Position numbers and translations under genes: made by a program
NCBI RefSeq assembly: GCF_000022205.1
Contig: NC_012029.1
Location: 2,108,001 to 2,172,000, forward strand
Length of the DNA: 64,000 bases
Source of the DNA: Halorubrum lacusprofundi ATCC 49239
Lineage (GTDB): Archaea > Halobacteriota > Halobacteria > Halobacteriales > Haloferacaceae
Reading direction: 5' to 3'
Shown: one piece after another, positions 25,467 to 32,921 of the stretch
How the letters are laid out: every line of letters begins with the position of its first letter
Position numbering within the stretch: the first letter of the stretch is position 1
The notes under the pieces: model-generated
Told to the model about the DNA's origin: nothing
What the model saw: only the letters and a program-made list of their open reading frames with translations
The model's database searches: none

Positions 25467-25871
25467 TCAGCTGGACACGGTCGCGGACTCGGTCTCCGAC
25501 CGGTCGTACTTCTCTTCGAACTCTTGAATGAGCTGTCCCATCTTCGCGTACCAGTCGTTGAGCATGCGCTGCATCTCGTCGGTGATCTTCTCGGGGTCGG
25601 TCGGCGAGTAGACGTGGTAGTAGCCGCCCTGATCGTAGTTGATCTGCTCTTTGGTAATGAAACCGGTCTGGAGCAGCCGTTGAACCGACCGGTAGGCGGT
25701 CGAGCGCTCACGATCGACCGCCTCGGCGACCGCGTCGATGGTCATGGGTTCGTCGCTCTCGACGAGCACCCTGAAACACTCGCGATCGAGCGGCTTGAGT
25801 CCGTGGAAACACTCGAGTAGCCCCTCACACTGCATGTCGCTCTGGAGCTGTTCGGACAAGGAATCCGGCAT
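25467..25871 (-). CDS. TrmB-like winged-helix transcriptional regulator
   Basis: 134 aa from ATG 25871. The winged helix is visible: LKPLDRECFRVLVESDEPMT, then AVAEAVDRERSTAYRSVQRL as the recognition-helix region and TGFITKEQINYDQGGYYHVY as the wing. This resembles the TrmB/GlpR-type haloarchaeal regulators that control metabolic or sulfur genes. A C-terminal helical segment (DEMQRMLNDWYAKMGQLI) probably dimerises it. An upstream TATA-like CTTTTAC lies about 33 nt before the start. The target is unknown; no neighbour in the same operon. Confidence 0.85.
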   Translation of the reverse strand: MPDSLSEQLQSDMQCEGLLECFHGLKPLDRECFRVLVESDEPMTIDAVAEAVDRERSTAYRSVQRLLQTGFITKEQINYDQGGYYHVYSPTDPEKITDEMQRMLNDWYAKMGQLIQEFEEKYDRSETESATVSS

Positions 25872-26071
25872 AGTATTATCCCAGCGTACGACACGTACCC
25901 GTAAAAGGCTTGTGTGTGGATAATACAATCTTGCGACATCCTGCTAACGAAGGCGAGCGCGGTCGATCATTGCCGTCGGCGGCACCGAAGAGGACGTGAC
26001 CACGTTCGCCGTCGTCGCCACCGCCACCGTCGCCGCCACCACCACCGATCGCCGACGCGAGAGACCCGCTC

Positions 26072-26959
26072 TTACGCCGTGCGCGGCGGCGGCACGAGAA
26101 AGACGTTCCCGGTCGCGCGGGCAACGACCTCCTCGGAGACGCTCCCCAACAGGAGCCGTCGGAGCCGGCTGCGCCCGCGAGAGCCGACGAGCAGGGTACT
26201 CGGGTCGTACTCCGTCTCAGCAGCGAGGATCTCCTTGGCGGGATCGCCGCGCCGCACCTCGGTGCGAGCGTCGAGCCCCCAGTCGCCGAGTCGGTCGGCG
26301 AGGTCGGCGAGGCGCTCGTCGGGGTCGGCTTCGCCGCCCGCGTCGTCTTTCGGCGACTCGACGTGGACGAGCGTCACCTCCTCGGTCGCGTGTCGCAGGT
26401 ACTCGAACGCCTGAAAGGCGCGCTCGGCGTTCTCCGAGAAGTCCGTCGCGAACAGCGTCCGTTTAAATAGGTGGCGTCGGATCGGGTCCGGGTCGTCGAC
26501 GCCGCGCTCGATGCGGTCGACGAGCAGCGGGACGACGGTCGTGCGGGCGAGATTACGCGCAGTCGACCCGATCACGCGATTTTCGAGCGGACTCTTCCCG
26601 CGGGAGCCGACCAAGATGAGGTCGGCAGCGATCGACTCGGCGATCCCGTTGATCCGGCGGTGGGGCGTCCCGCGGACGACGTGGGTTTCGACCTCGAACC
26701 CGGCGTTCTCGATCGTCGATCGATACGCTCGAAGCGCCTCTTTCCGGCGTTTCTGGAAGTTCATTCCCGGCATCCCCGAGTGGACGTTCGAGGGGACGAC
26801 CGTCACGAGGTGAATCCGATCGACGCCGATCCGGTCGAGACAGGAGAGCCCCGTCTCGGACTCGATCATCGTCTTGCTCGCCGCGGAAAGGTCCGTCGCG
26901 ATCACCGCGGACTTCGCGCTCGGGGGCGATTCACCGAGCGGCGTAGAGCCGCCGGTCAT
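26072..26959 (-). CDS. Tandem universal stress protein (two UspA domains)
   Basis: 295 aa from ATG 26959. Two UspA-like domains are present: residues about 15-150 (SAVIATDLSAASKTMIE, DLILVGSRGKSPLENRVIGS) and about 165-293 (RTLFATDFSENAERAFQAFE, TLLVGSRGRSRLRRLLLGSV). The second carries the G-x2-G-x9-G-S ATP-binding loop typical of ATP-binding Usp proteins. Haloarchaea carry many such proteins, often for stress or transport regulation. A divergent small gene lies upstream. Confidence 0.9.
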   Translation of the reverse strand: MTGGSTPLGESPPSAKSAVIATDLSAASKTMIESETGLSCLDRIGVDRIHLVTVVPSNVHSGMPGMNFQKRRKEALRAYRSTIENAGFEVETHVVRGTPHRRINGIAESIAADLILVGSRGKSPLENRVIGSTARNLARTTVVPLLVDRIERGVDDPDPIRRHLFKRTLFATDFSENAERAFQAFEYLRHATEEVTLVHVESPKDDAGGEADPDERLADLADRLGDWGLDARTEVRRGDPAKEILAAETEYDPSTLLVGSRGRSRLRRLLLGSVSEEVVARATGNVFLVPPPRTA

Positions 26960-27090
26960 CGTCGTCCTCCGACCGCAATGGGTCGTCGGGTGGGGTCGCC
27001 ACCCCAATTGATATTTCTCATACTGCACAATACTCACGTAGAAGCGATAAATCTCCCGGTCAGATCGCGGCGTGACGACGACAGCAAGGG

Positions 27091-27098
27091 CTATAACC
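27091..27098 (+). promoter_or_regulatory. TATA-like box for a 55-residue protein
   Basis: CTATAACC centred 27 nt before ATG 27122, consistent with a leaderless transcript. Confidence 0.6.
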
Positions 27099-27121
27099 CG
27101 GCGGCGGTCGAACCAGTGACT

Positions 27122-27289
27122 ATGAGCGATGAGACGATCGAGGCTGCGGTCGAACACTTCCTTGACGAGACTGAGTCCTCGCTGGACAGCTACGAACAGG
27201 GGTACGCGGACGCCGACGCGACGCTCACGGTGCTCCGGACGCACATCGACGAGTTAGCCGCCGCCGTCGACGACGAGAGGTCGGAGTAG
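27122..27289 (+). CDS. Small acidic helical protein
   Basis: 55 aa, starting MSDETIEAAVEHFLDETESS and ending in an AAAVDDERSE helix. It is predicted all-helical and strongly acidic, with no cysteines or membrane segment. The TATA box at leaderless distance and clean GC-rich codons support it as a gene. It could be a haloarchaeal coiled-coil microprotein; function unknown. It lies between a divergent universal stress protein and the convergent ABC ATPase. Confidence 0.7.
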   Translation: MSDETIEAAVEHFLDETESSLDSYEQGYADADATLTVLRTHIDELAAAVDDERSE

Positions 27290-27329
27290 ACGGGTCGGTG
27301 CCCGACTGACCGCGATCGCCGAGGCCGTC

Positions 27330-28145
27330 TTAGGGCCCCGCGCCGATCAGCTCCCGCACGCGGGCGACATGCTCGCCGAAAGCGGGGTCGCCGCGCTCGC
27401 GCGGTCGCGGCACGTCGACATCGACGAGCTCGGCGACGCGACCGGGTTCGGCCGCCATCACGACGATCCGGTCTGCGAGCGTCACCGCCTCGGCCACGTC
27501 GTGCGTGACGAACAGGACGGTCTTGCCGGTCGACCCCCACACGTCGAGCAGCTCGCGCTGCAGCATCTCCCGGGTCTGGGCGTCGACCGCGCCAAACGGC
27601 TCGTCCATTAAGAGTAGTTCGGGGTCGACCGCGAGCGACCGCGCGATGGCGACGCGCTGTTTCATCCCGCCCGAGAGCGACTTCGGGTGCGAGTCGCGGA
27701 ACTCGGTGAGCCCGACGAGGTCGAGCATCTCGTCGACCCGCTCTGCCTGCTCCGCCTCGGAGCGGTCGCTCCGTTCGAGCCCGAAGCCGACGTTCTCCTC
27801 GACCGTGAGCCACGGGAACAGGTGGTACTCCTGGAAGACGACGCCCATGTCCGTCGTCGGCCCGGTGACCGGGGTGCCGGCGAGGCGGACCTCGCCGTCG
27901 GTGGCCTCCGCGAGTCCGGCGATGATCCGGAACAGCGTCGTCTTCCCGCAGCCGGAGGGGCCGACGAGACAGACGAACTCCCCCTCGTCGACCGCGAAGG
28001 AGACGTCGTCGAGCGCGCGGACGGGATTACCGTCGCCGTTGCCCTCGTACGTCTTCCCGATGCGGTCGACGGCGACGCCGGACTCCTCGACGGCGCGCTC
28101 GGCGTCTCCGTCCGTATCGGTCTCGGCCATCGACCCGTCGTTCAC
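27330..28145 (-). CDS. ABC transporter ATPase (TauB/SsuB/NrtD family)
   Basis: 271 aa from GTG 28145, which overlaps the permease stop by 4 nt; ATG 28130 is an alternative. All ABC motifs are present: Walker A GPSGCGKTT, Q-loop VVFQEYHLFPW, signature SLSGGMKQRVAIARSL, Walker B LLLMDEPFGAVD and the switch His in FVTHDVAEAVTLADR. The EYHLFPWLTVEENVGFGLE region is typical of the nitrate/taurine/sulfonate subfamily. It energises import by the permease and binding protein encoded upstream in the same operon. Confidence 0.94.
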   Translation of the reverse strand: MNDGSMAETDTDGDAERAVEESGVAVDRIGKTYEGNGDGNPVRALDDVSFAVDEGEFVCLVGPSGCGKTTLFRIIAGLAEATDGEVRLAGTPVTGPTTDMGVVFQEYHLFPWLTVEENVGFGLERSDRSEAEQAERVDEMLDLVGLTEFRDSHPKSLSGGMKQRVAIARSLAVDPELLLMDEPFGAVDAQTREMLQRELLDVWGSTGKTVLFVTHDVAEAVTLADRIVVMAAEPGRVAELVDVDVPRPRERGDPAFGEHVARVRELIGAGP

Positions 28146-28945
28146 GCCCGCCACACTAACACCCTCCGTTGGACCGCGCGGAACGCCACGTCGACGAGGA
28201 GGAACATCAGGCTCAACACGAGGATGTACGCGATCACCTTGTCGACGAGGAGGTTGTTGCTCGCGCGCAGGATCTCGCGGCCGACGCCGGGCACGCCGAA
28301 TATCTCGGAGGCGACGACGAGCATCCAGCAGCGTCCGAGCCCGGTGCGGATCCCGGTCGTGATCCCCGGCATCGACGCCGGGAGGACGATCGATCGGACC
28401 ATGTCGAGGTCGCCGCGCACGCCGAGCGTCCGGCCCACGTCGAGTAAGTCCTCGGAGACCCCTTCGACGGCGCCGTACGACGCGTAGAAGTTGATCCAGA
28501 ACGCGCCGACGGCGATGATAAAGGCCGCGCCGGCGTGGTTGATACCGAACCACGCGATAGCGAACCCGATCAGCGCGAGCGGCGGCACCGGTCGGAGCGT
28601 CCGGACGAGCGGGGCGGTCACGTCGTCGAGGAGGCCGCTCCACGAGAAGGCGACCCCGGCGGCGACGCCGAGCCCGGTGCCGACGACGGTTCCGGGTATC
28701 CAGTGGCGGATGCTCGACCACAGCGCGGTCGTCATCGTCCCGGAGGCGAACTCCTCGGCGAACGCGTCCCCGACCGCCACCGGCGACGGCAACACGTACG
28801 CCGCCTGCGTGAGCGATATCAGGTGCCACACGACCACGAACCCGACGACGCCGGCGAGTCCGCGGAGGAGCCGCCGGGGATCGTCGAGGCCGAGGCCGCT
28901 GCGCAGTTCGTCCCCGTCGAACTCCCGTCCGGTGTCGGTGGCCAT
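28142..28945 (-). CDS. ABC transporter permease (TauC/SsuC family)
   Basis: 267 aa with about six membrane helices. The coupling (EAA) loop is visible in DVGRTLGVRGDLDMVRSIVL followed by PASMPGITTGIRTGLGRCWM, close to the canonical EAA-x3-G-x9-I-x-LP loop. The start of the mature region, YVLPSPVAVGDAF, is also typical for the taurine/sulfonate permeases. It overlaps the binding-protein stop by one base (TGATG) and the ATPase start by four. Confidence 0.93.
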   Translation of the reverse strand: MATDTGREFDGDELRSGLGLDDPRRLLRGLAGVVGFVVVWHLISLTQAAYVLPSPVAVGDAFAEEFASGTMTTALWSSIRHWIPGTVVGTGLGVAAGVAFSWSGLLDDVTAPLVRTLRPVPPLALIGFAIAWFGINHAGAAFIIAVGAFWINFYASYGAVEGVSEDLLDVGRTLGVRGDLDMVRSIVLPASMPGITTGIRTGLGRCWMLVVASEIFGVPGVGREILRASNNLLVDKVIAYILVLSLMFLLVDVAFRAVQRRVLVWRA

Positions 28946-29970
28946 CAGAGCGAGTCGTACACCTCGAAGTCGAAGATCGCCTCGTTCGACAGCTGTTCGT
29001 CGATCTGTCCGTTGTTCGCCGCGAACTCCGAGAAGACCGGGGTCGCCTCGGTGATCTCGCGGGGGTCAGTGACGAAGTTCGACAGCGGCGAGTCGAGCGC
29101 CCGGCGGGCGCGGTCAGCCGGCATCCCGATCCCCGACTCGACGTGCCCGGCGGTCGCGTCCGGGTTCTCGTCGATGAAGTCGGTGGCACGGACGTGCTGC
29201 TCGACGAACTGCACGGCGAGCGGAGAGTCGCGGACCGCGTCGCTCATCAGGGTGACCGCCGCGGGCTGGCCGGGGAGGATCTGCGCGGCCGTCCGGAGCA
29301 TCGTGACGGACGAGCCCTCCTCTTGGGCGATCGTTGGCACCGGCTCCATGATCGAGGTGCCGTCGATCTCGTCGTTGGCGATCGCCTGCCAGACGGCGCT
29401 CGCGCCGTTGATCTCGATTATCTCGACGTTCTCGTTCGACTCGGGGTCGACGCCGATCTCCTGGAGCCAGTAGCGGAGCAGCACGTCCGGGACGCTGCCC
29501 TGCGGGAAGGTGCCGAACCGGAAGGGCCCGCCGTTCTCCTCGGCCCACGTCGCGAACGCGTCGCCGCCCTCCGCCTCGAAGGTCTCGTGGAACGACTCCT
29601 CGGCCATGATCCCCATCGGTTCGCGGATGTTCGCCGCGGTCACCTGCGCGGGGATGTCGCGGTCGATGACGATCATCGCCGGCACGATCCCGAACATGGC
29701 GACGTCGATGTCGCCGCCGCCGATCGCCTGCACGATCGACGGGCCGTCGGTGAACTCTCGGCCGGTGATCTCGGCGTCGATCTCGGAGAAGTAGCCCTCG
29801 CCCTCCATCACGTACCACTGGAGGTCGGGGTAGATCGGCATGTGTGCGACCGTCAGTTCGTTGAGTCCGCCGTCGTCGCCGCCGAGACAGCCGGCGAGAC
29901 CGACCGTGGCCGCTCCGCCCGCGGCCGCAAGAAAGGACCGTCGCGAGGCTCCCGCGTTTCGCTCGTACAT
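28945..29970 (-). CDS. Substrate-binding lipoprotein of a TauA/SsuA/NMT1-type ABC importer
   Basis: 341 aa. The N-terminus combines a twin-arginine signal (ASRRSFLAAAGGAATVGLAG) with a lipobox cysteine (LAGC, then GGDDGG), so it should be exported by TAT and lipid-anchored on the outer face. The mature part has LTVAHMPIYPDLQWYVMEGE, IDAEITGREFTDGPSIVQAI and ASAVWQAIANDEIDGTSIME, the pattern of the NMT1/THI5-like binding proteins for taurine, sulfonates, nitrate or pyrimidine precursors. Ligand not determinable. First gene of the three-gene operon. Confidence 0.92.
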   Translation of the reverse strand: MYERNAGASRRSFLAAAGGAATVGLAGCLGGDDGGLNELTVAHMPIYPDLQWYVMEGEGYFSEIDAEITGREFTDGPSIVQAIGGGDIDVAMFGIVPAMIVIDRDIPAQVTAANIREPMGIMAEESFHETFEAEGGDAFATWAEENGGPFRFGTFPQGSVPDVLLRYWLQEIGVDPESNENVEIIEINGASAVWQAIANDEIDGTSIMEPVPTIAQEEGSSVTMLRTAAQILPGQPAAVTLMSDAVRDSPLAVQFVEQHVRATDFIDENPDATAGHVESGIGMPADRARRALDSPLSNFVTDPREITEATPVFSEFAANNGQIDEQLSNEAIFDFEVYDSL

Positions 29971-30167
29971 ACCGATCACAGGGGTCGTGCGTGCAATACC
30001 CCCTCGCCACCAGCAACTGGAGCGGATACCGGTGACGGCGCATATCGGACAGAAGCGTCGGTACTCGTGGATCCGGTCGCCACGTCCGGTGATACTCCGT
30101 TGAAACTGCGTCCGTGGTCGACGCAATACTTGCGAGGGCGATCGGCGTGATCGCTGCCGGCCTCGGC

Positions 30168-30320
30168 CGCCGCCGCCGATTCGCCACCGATCCGCCGGCG
30201 ACCTGCCGCCGATCCGCCGTCGGCCTGCCGCCGATCCGCCAACAATCCGCCGCCGCCAACCTGCGCCGACCCGCCACCGACCTCCGCATCCGCCGCCGAC
30301 CCGCCGCCGACCCGCCGTCG
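30168..30320. repeat. Degenerate GC-rich tandem repeats upstream of menB
   Basis: Within the gene-free 29971-30349 stretch, the sequence is made of imperfect repeats of about 22 bp built on CCGCCGATCCGCC followed by GTCGGCCTG, GGCGACCTG or variants. At least four recognisable units occur, grading into shorter CCGCCGACC units. No reading frame with coding character is seen in it, and the menB TATA box lies immediately after it. The remainder of the gap (29971-30167) holds the binding-protein promoter region and nothing else I can identify. Confidence 0.7.
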
Positions 30321-30326
30321 TTTATG
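30320..30326 (+). promoter_or_regulatory. TATA-like box for menB
   Basis: GTTTATG centred 27 nt before ATG 30350; predicts a leaderless transcript. Confidence 0.6.
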
Positions 30327-30349
30327 AGGCCGCCCGCCAACACGCGCGT

Positions 30350-31261
30350 ATGGTCTCGGATATCTTCGACCCCGATGCGTGGGAGCCGGTCACCGACGAG
30401 TTCGACGACATCACCTATCACCGCGGCGTCGACGTGCCGGTCGTCCGGATTGCGTTCGACCGCCCGGAGGTCCGGAACGCGTTCCGCCCGGGCACCGTCG
30501 ACGAGCTGTACGCCGCGCTCGACCACGCGCGCAAGCAGGCCGACGTTGGCTGCGTGCTGCTCACCGGCAACGGCCCCTCGGAGAAGGACGGCGGCTGGGC
30601 ATTCTGCTCCGGCGGCGACCAGTCGGTGCGCGGCGGCTCCGGCTACGAGTACCGTGACGACGACGAGGCGGGCGACGAGGACGACCCGCTCGTCAAGGAA
30701 GCCCGGGCGGGTCGACTCCACGTCCTCGAAGTCCAACGGCTGATCCGGTTCATGCCCAAGCCCGTCGTCGCGGTCGTCCCCGGCTGGGCGGTCGGCGGCG
30801 GCCACTCGCTGCACGTGATCTGTGACCTCACGCTCGCCAGCGAGGAGCACGCGAAGTTCCTCCAGACCGATCCCGACGTGGCCTCCTTCGACGGCGGGTT
30901 CGGCTCCGCGTACCTCGCGAAGCAGATCGGCCAGAAGAAGGCCCGCGAGGTGTTCTTCCGCGGGAAGACCTACTCAGCCGAAGAGGCCGCAGACATGGGG
31001 ATGGTCAACGAGGCGATTCCCCACGAGGAACTGGAGGAGGTCGCGATCGAGTGGGCCGACGAAATGACGAAGAAGTCGCCGACCGCGATGCGGATGCTGA
31101 AGTACGCGTTCAACATGACCGACGACGGGATGGTCGGCCAACAGGTATTCGCGGGCGAGGCCACCCGCTTGGCGTACATGACCGACGAGGCGCAGGAAGG
31201 CCGCGACGCGTTCTTGGAGAAGCGGGACCCCGAATTTCGCGACTACCCGTGGCACTACTGA
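30350..31261 (+). CDS. menB: 1,4-dihydroxy-2-naphthoyl-CoA synthase
   Basis: 303 aa crotonase-fold enzyme that cyclises o-succinylbenzoyl-CoA in menaquinone synthesis. MenB hallmarks are RIAFDRPEVRNAFRPGTVDE, AFCSGGDQSVRG, VAVVPGWAVGGGHSLHVICD (oxyanion hole region), QTDPDVASFDGGFGSAYLA and the C-terminal YPWHY. An acidic insertion (DDDEAGDEDD) after the GGDQ loop is a halophile feature. Other men genes are not in the window. Menaquinone is the main quinone of haloarchaea. Confidence 0.94.
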   Translation: MVSDIFDPDAWEPVTDEFDDITYHRGVDVPVVRIAFDRPEVRNAFRPGTVDELYAALDHARKQADVGCVLLTGNGPSEKDGGWAFCSGGDQSVRGGSGYEYRDDDEAGDEDDPLVKEARAGRLHVLEVQRLIRFMPKPVVAVVPGWAVGGGHSLHVICDLTLASEEHAKFLQTDPDVASFDGGFGSAYLAKQIGQKKAREVFFRGKTYSAEEAADMGMVNEAIPHEELEEVAIEWADEMTKKSPTAMRMLKYAFNMTDDGMVGQQVFAGEATRLAYMTDEAQEGRDAFLEKRDPEFRDYPWHY

Positions 31262-31287
31262 GGGGCCCACCGTCCGCCGTCCGCGTC

Positions 31288-32181
31288 TTACCCGTGCGTG
31301 TACCCACGGTCGGGAAGCGGGTCGCCGTCGGCGGTCACCCCGTCCGCGGCGTCGACGACTCTCCCCACGCGGGTCAGCCCGCCCGGACACGTCTCGCTGA
31401 CGGGCTCGACCGCGTCGTCGGGGAGGGTACAGACGAGCTCGAAGTCCTCACCGAAGTGTGCGGCCAGTTCGAACCGCTCGGCCGGATCGTCGGCGACCGC
31501 GTCGACGGCGGGGTGAACGGGAACGCGGTCGGGATCGAGTTCGAACCCGACCCCGCTCGCCTCCGCGAGCTGGTGGAGTGAGCGCGCGAGCCCGTCCGAG
31601 GAGTCCATCATCGCGGTCGCCCGATCCGCGAGCGCCAGCCCGTCGGCGACGCGTGGCGTGAACCGGAACAGGTCGTTGGCGCGCTCGACCGCCTCGTCGT
31701 CGCCCCTTTTAAACAGCCGGAGCGCGGCCGCGGAGCGCCCCCACTCGCCGGTGACGCAGAGCGCGTCGCCGGGGCGCGCGCCCGACCGCGTGACGACGCC
31801 CGCGTCGGTCACGTCGCCGATCGCGGTCGAGGCCGTGGTGAACTCGTCGTGGGTGTCGAGGTCGCCGCCGACGTACTCGGCGTCGACCGCCTCGCAGACA
31901 TCGATCGCGCCGGCGACGAATCGGTCGAGGTCCCCCTCGTCGAAGGCGGCATCGGCGTAGACCGCGACCGCGGCGGTCGCCGCCGCGCCCATCGCCGCCA
32001 CGTCCGAGAGCGACGCGCCGACCACGCGCCACCCGGCGGTGTACCGCGTCGTCCCGGGCGGGAAGTCGGTCCGCTCGTGGAGCATGTCGGTCGTGATCAC
32101 GGTGTCGTCCACGACGGCGGCGTCGTCGCCAGCGTGCGGGAGATCGGCCGTGAGCGCCCGAAGCGCATCTCGCTCGTTCAC
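31288..32181 (-). CDS. thiL: Thiamine-monophosphate kinase
   Basis: 297 aa from a GTG start; a TATAAT-like box lies about 30 nt upstream. ThiL phosphorylates thiamine phosphate to thiamine diphosphate. Motifs: HAGDDAAVVDDTVITTDMLH at the start, GWRVVGASLSDVAAMGA, EYVGGDLDTHDEFTTASTAI, the SGARPGDALCVTGEWGRSAA strand and MMDSSDGLARSLHQLAEASG. The N-terminal lobe is a little shorter than in bacterial ThiL. It is convergent with menB. Confidence 0.93.
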   Translation of the reverse strand: MNERDALRALTADLPHAGDDAAVVDDTVITTDMLHERTDFPPGTTRYTAGWRVVGASLSDVAAMGAAATAAVAVYADAAFDEGDLDRFVAGAIDVCEAVDAEYVGGDLDTHDEFTTASTAIGDVTDAGVVTRSGARPGDALCVTGEWGRSAAALRLFKRGDDEAVERANDLFRFTPRVADGLALADRATAMMDSSDGLARSLHQLAEASGVGFELDPDRVPVHPAVDAVADDPAERFELAAHFGEDFELVCTLPDDAVEPVSETCPGGLTRVGRVVDAADGVTADGDPLPDRGYTHG

Positions 32182-32207
32182 GATACCGACGGATCGGGAC
32201 GGAACGG

Positions 32208-32216
32208 ATTATAAGG
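32208..32216 (-). promoter_or_regulatory. TATA box for thiL
   Basis: On the minus strand CCTTATAAT lies about 30 nt before the GTG at 32181. Confidence 0.65.
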
Positions 32217-32337
32217 GATCGATCCGGGCGGCGCGGGCTCGCTTCCCGATCGCTCATCCACGATTTGCTGATTGTTACCAAGACCCATTTAAACGAGTAA
32301 TACACATTAACGAATATTATCATTATCAATCATTATG

Positions 32338-32344
32338 TTTATTA
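32338..32344 (+). promoter_or_regulatory. TATA box ahead of the small-ORF chain and isocitrate lyase
   Basis: TTTATTA centred about 30 nt before ATG 32371, in an AT-rich stretch (32270-32350) that contrasts with the surrounding DNA. It is the only clear promoter upstream of isocitrate lyase that I can see, so the lyase mRNA probably carries about 550 nt of leader with three small ORFs. Confidence 0.6.
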
Positions 32345-32370
32345 CTCACCACTCTGACGTACCGAGTGCA

Positions 32371-32472
32371 ATGACAGTATCCGTACACGGACACGCAGCA
32401 GCCCGAGCCGCCGACAGCACGATCACCAGACGACCACCGCAACCACCCACACGACCCGATGACGACACCTAA
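32371..32472 (+). CDS. 33-codon upstream ORF, first of a chain before isocitrate lyase
   Basis: 33 aa starting [16 protein letters not shown] and ending [12 protein letters not shown], rich in His, Arg, Pro and Thr. It starts at the position expected for a leaderless transcript from the TATA box at 32338. Its last 14 bp overlap the start of the next small ORF. No similarity recognised. It may be a regulatory leader peptide or may not be translated at all. Confidence 0.35.
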   Translation: MTVSVHGHAAARAADSTITRRPPQPPTRPDDDT

Positions 32473-32767
32473 CGACACCACGCCCACCGACGACCCGACG
32501 AATCAGACGGCCCGAACGACCGATCAAACGTCGACCGATCGACGCAACGCCGACACTTCTCCCCGGACGATCCCCGGGCGCACGCCGATCACCGAAGAAG
32601 CGGGCGCCCCGATCGTCCCGACGACACGTCCGACGACAGCGGGGTCGACCGCGACCGACACTCCCCGACGCCCGAGCCCGCCGCCGACCGACGACGAGCG
32701 GGACGCCCCGCTGGTCCCGGACCTGCGACCGACGCGTCGCCCGCGGACCGACGGGAGGTCGCGATGA
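32459..32767 (+). CDS. 102-residue Thr/Pro/Asp/Arg-rich low-complexity ORF
   Basis: 102 aa starting [17 protein letters not shown]. It is dominated by Thr, Pro, Asp and Arg, without hydrophobic core, signal or known motif, and is probably disordered. Third codon positions are mostly G or C, as in real genes here. Its ATG overlaps the previous ORF's end (14 bp) and its stop overlaps the next ORF's ATG (ATGA, 32764-32767), an arrangement typical of translational coupling. It could also be a chance open frame in GC-rich leader DNA. Confidence 0.4.
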   Translation: MTTPNDTTPTDDPTNQTARTTDQTSTDRRNADTSPRTIPGRTPITEEAGAPIVPTTRPTTAGSTATDTPRRPSPPPTDDERDAPLVPDLRPTRRPRTDGRSR

Positions 32768-32916
32768 GCGCCGTTCCCATGGCGGGGACCGGGCGCGGAC
32801 CGCGACCGGACCCGACGACGTTCACGCGGTGTGCGACCGACCAGTTCACCGACGACGCGACCACGCGGATCGACGACACGAGCGACCAGTTCACCGACGA
32901 CGCGACCACGGAGTGA
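32764..32916 (+). CDS. 50-residue ORF with an internal duplicated block, just before isocitrate lyase
   Basis: 50 aa starting [17 protein letters not shown]. The end contains the block [10 protein letters not shown] / [10 protein letters not shown] twice, encoded by 28-bp direct repeats 45 bp (15 codons) apart, so the duplication kept the frame. The tail is acidic like real halophile proteins. ATGA overlap with the previous ORF; its TGA is 5 bp before the isocitrate lyase ATG. Role unknown; a coupled leader ORF is the simplest idea. Confidence 0.4.
   Translation: MSAVPMAGTGRGPRPDPTTFTRCATDQFTDDATTRIDDTSDQFTDDATTE
32838..32910. repeat. 28-bp direct repeat pair, 45-bp period
   Basis: CGACCAGTTCACCGACGACG plus the next eight bases occurs identically at 32838-32865 and 32883-32910. 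The period is a multiple of three and matches a repeated peptide in the 50-residue ORF. Confidence 0.95.
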
Positions 32917-32921
32917 CACCA

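Noticed and set aside
25990-26060. Run of GCC/ACC triplets upstream of the TrmB-like gene as a repeat of interest
   Set aside because: A short low-complexity GC-rich spacer with no regular unit; nothing beyond composition.
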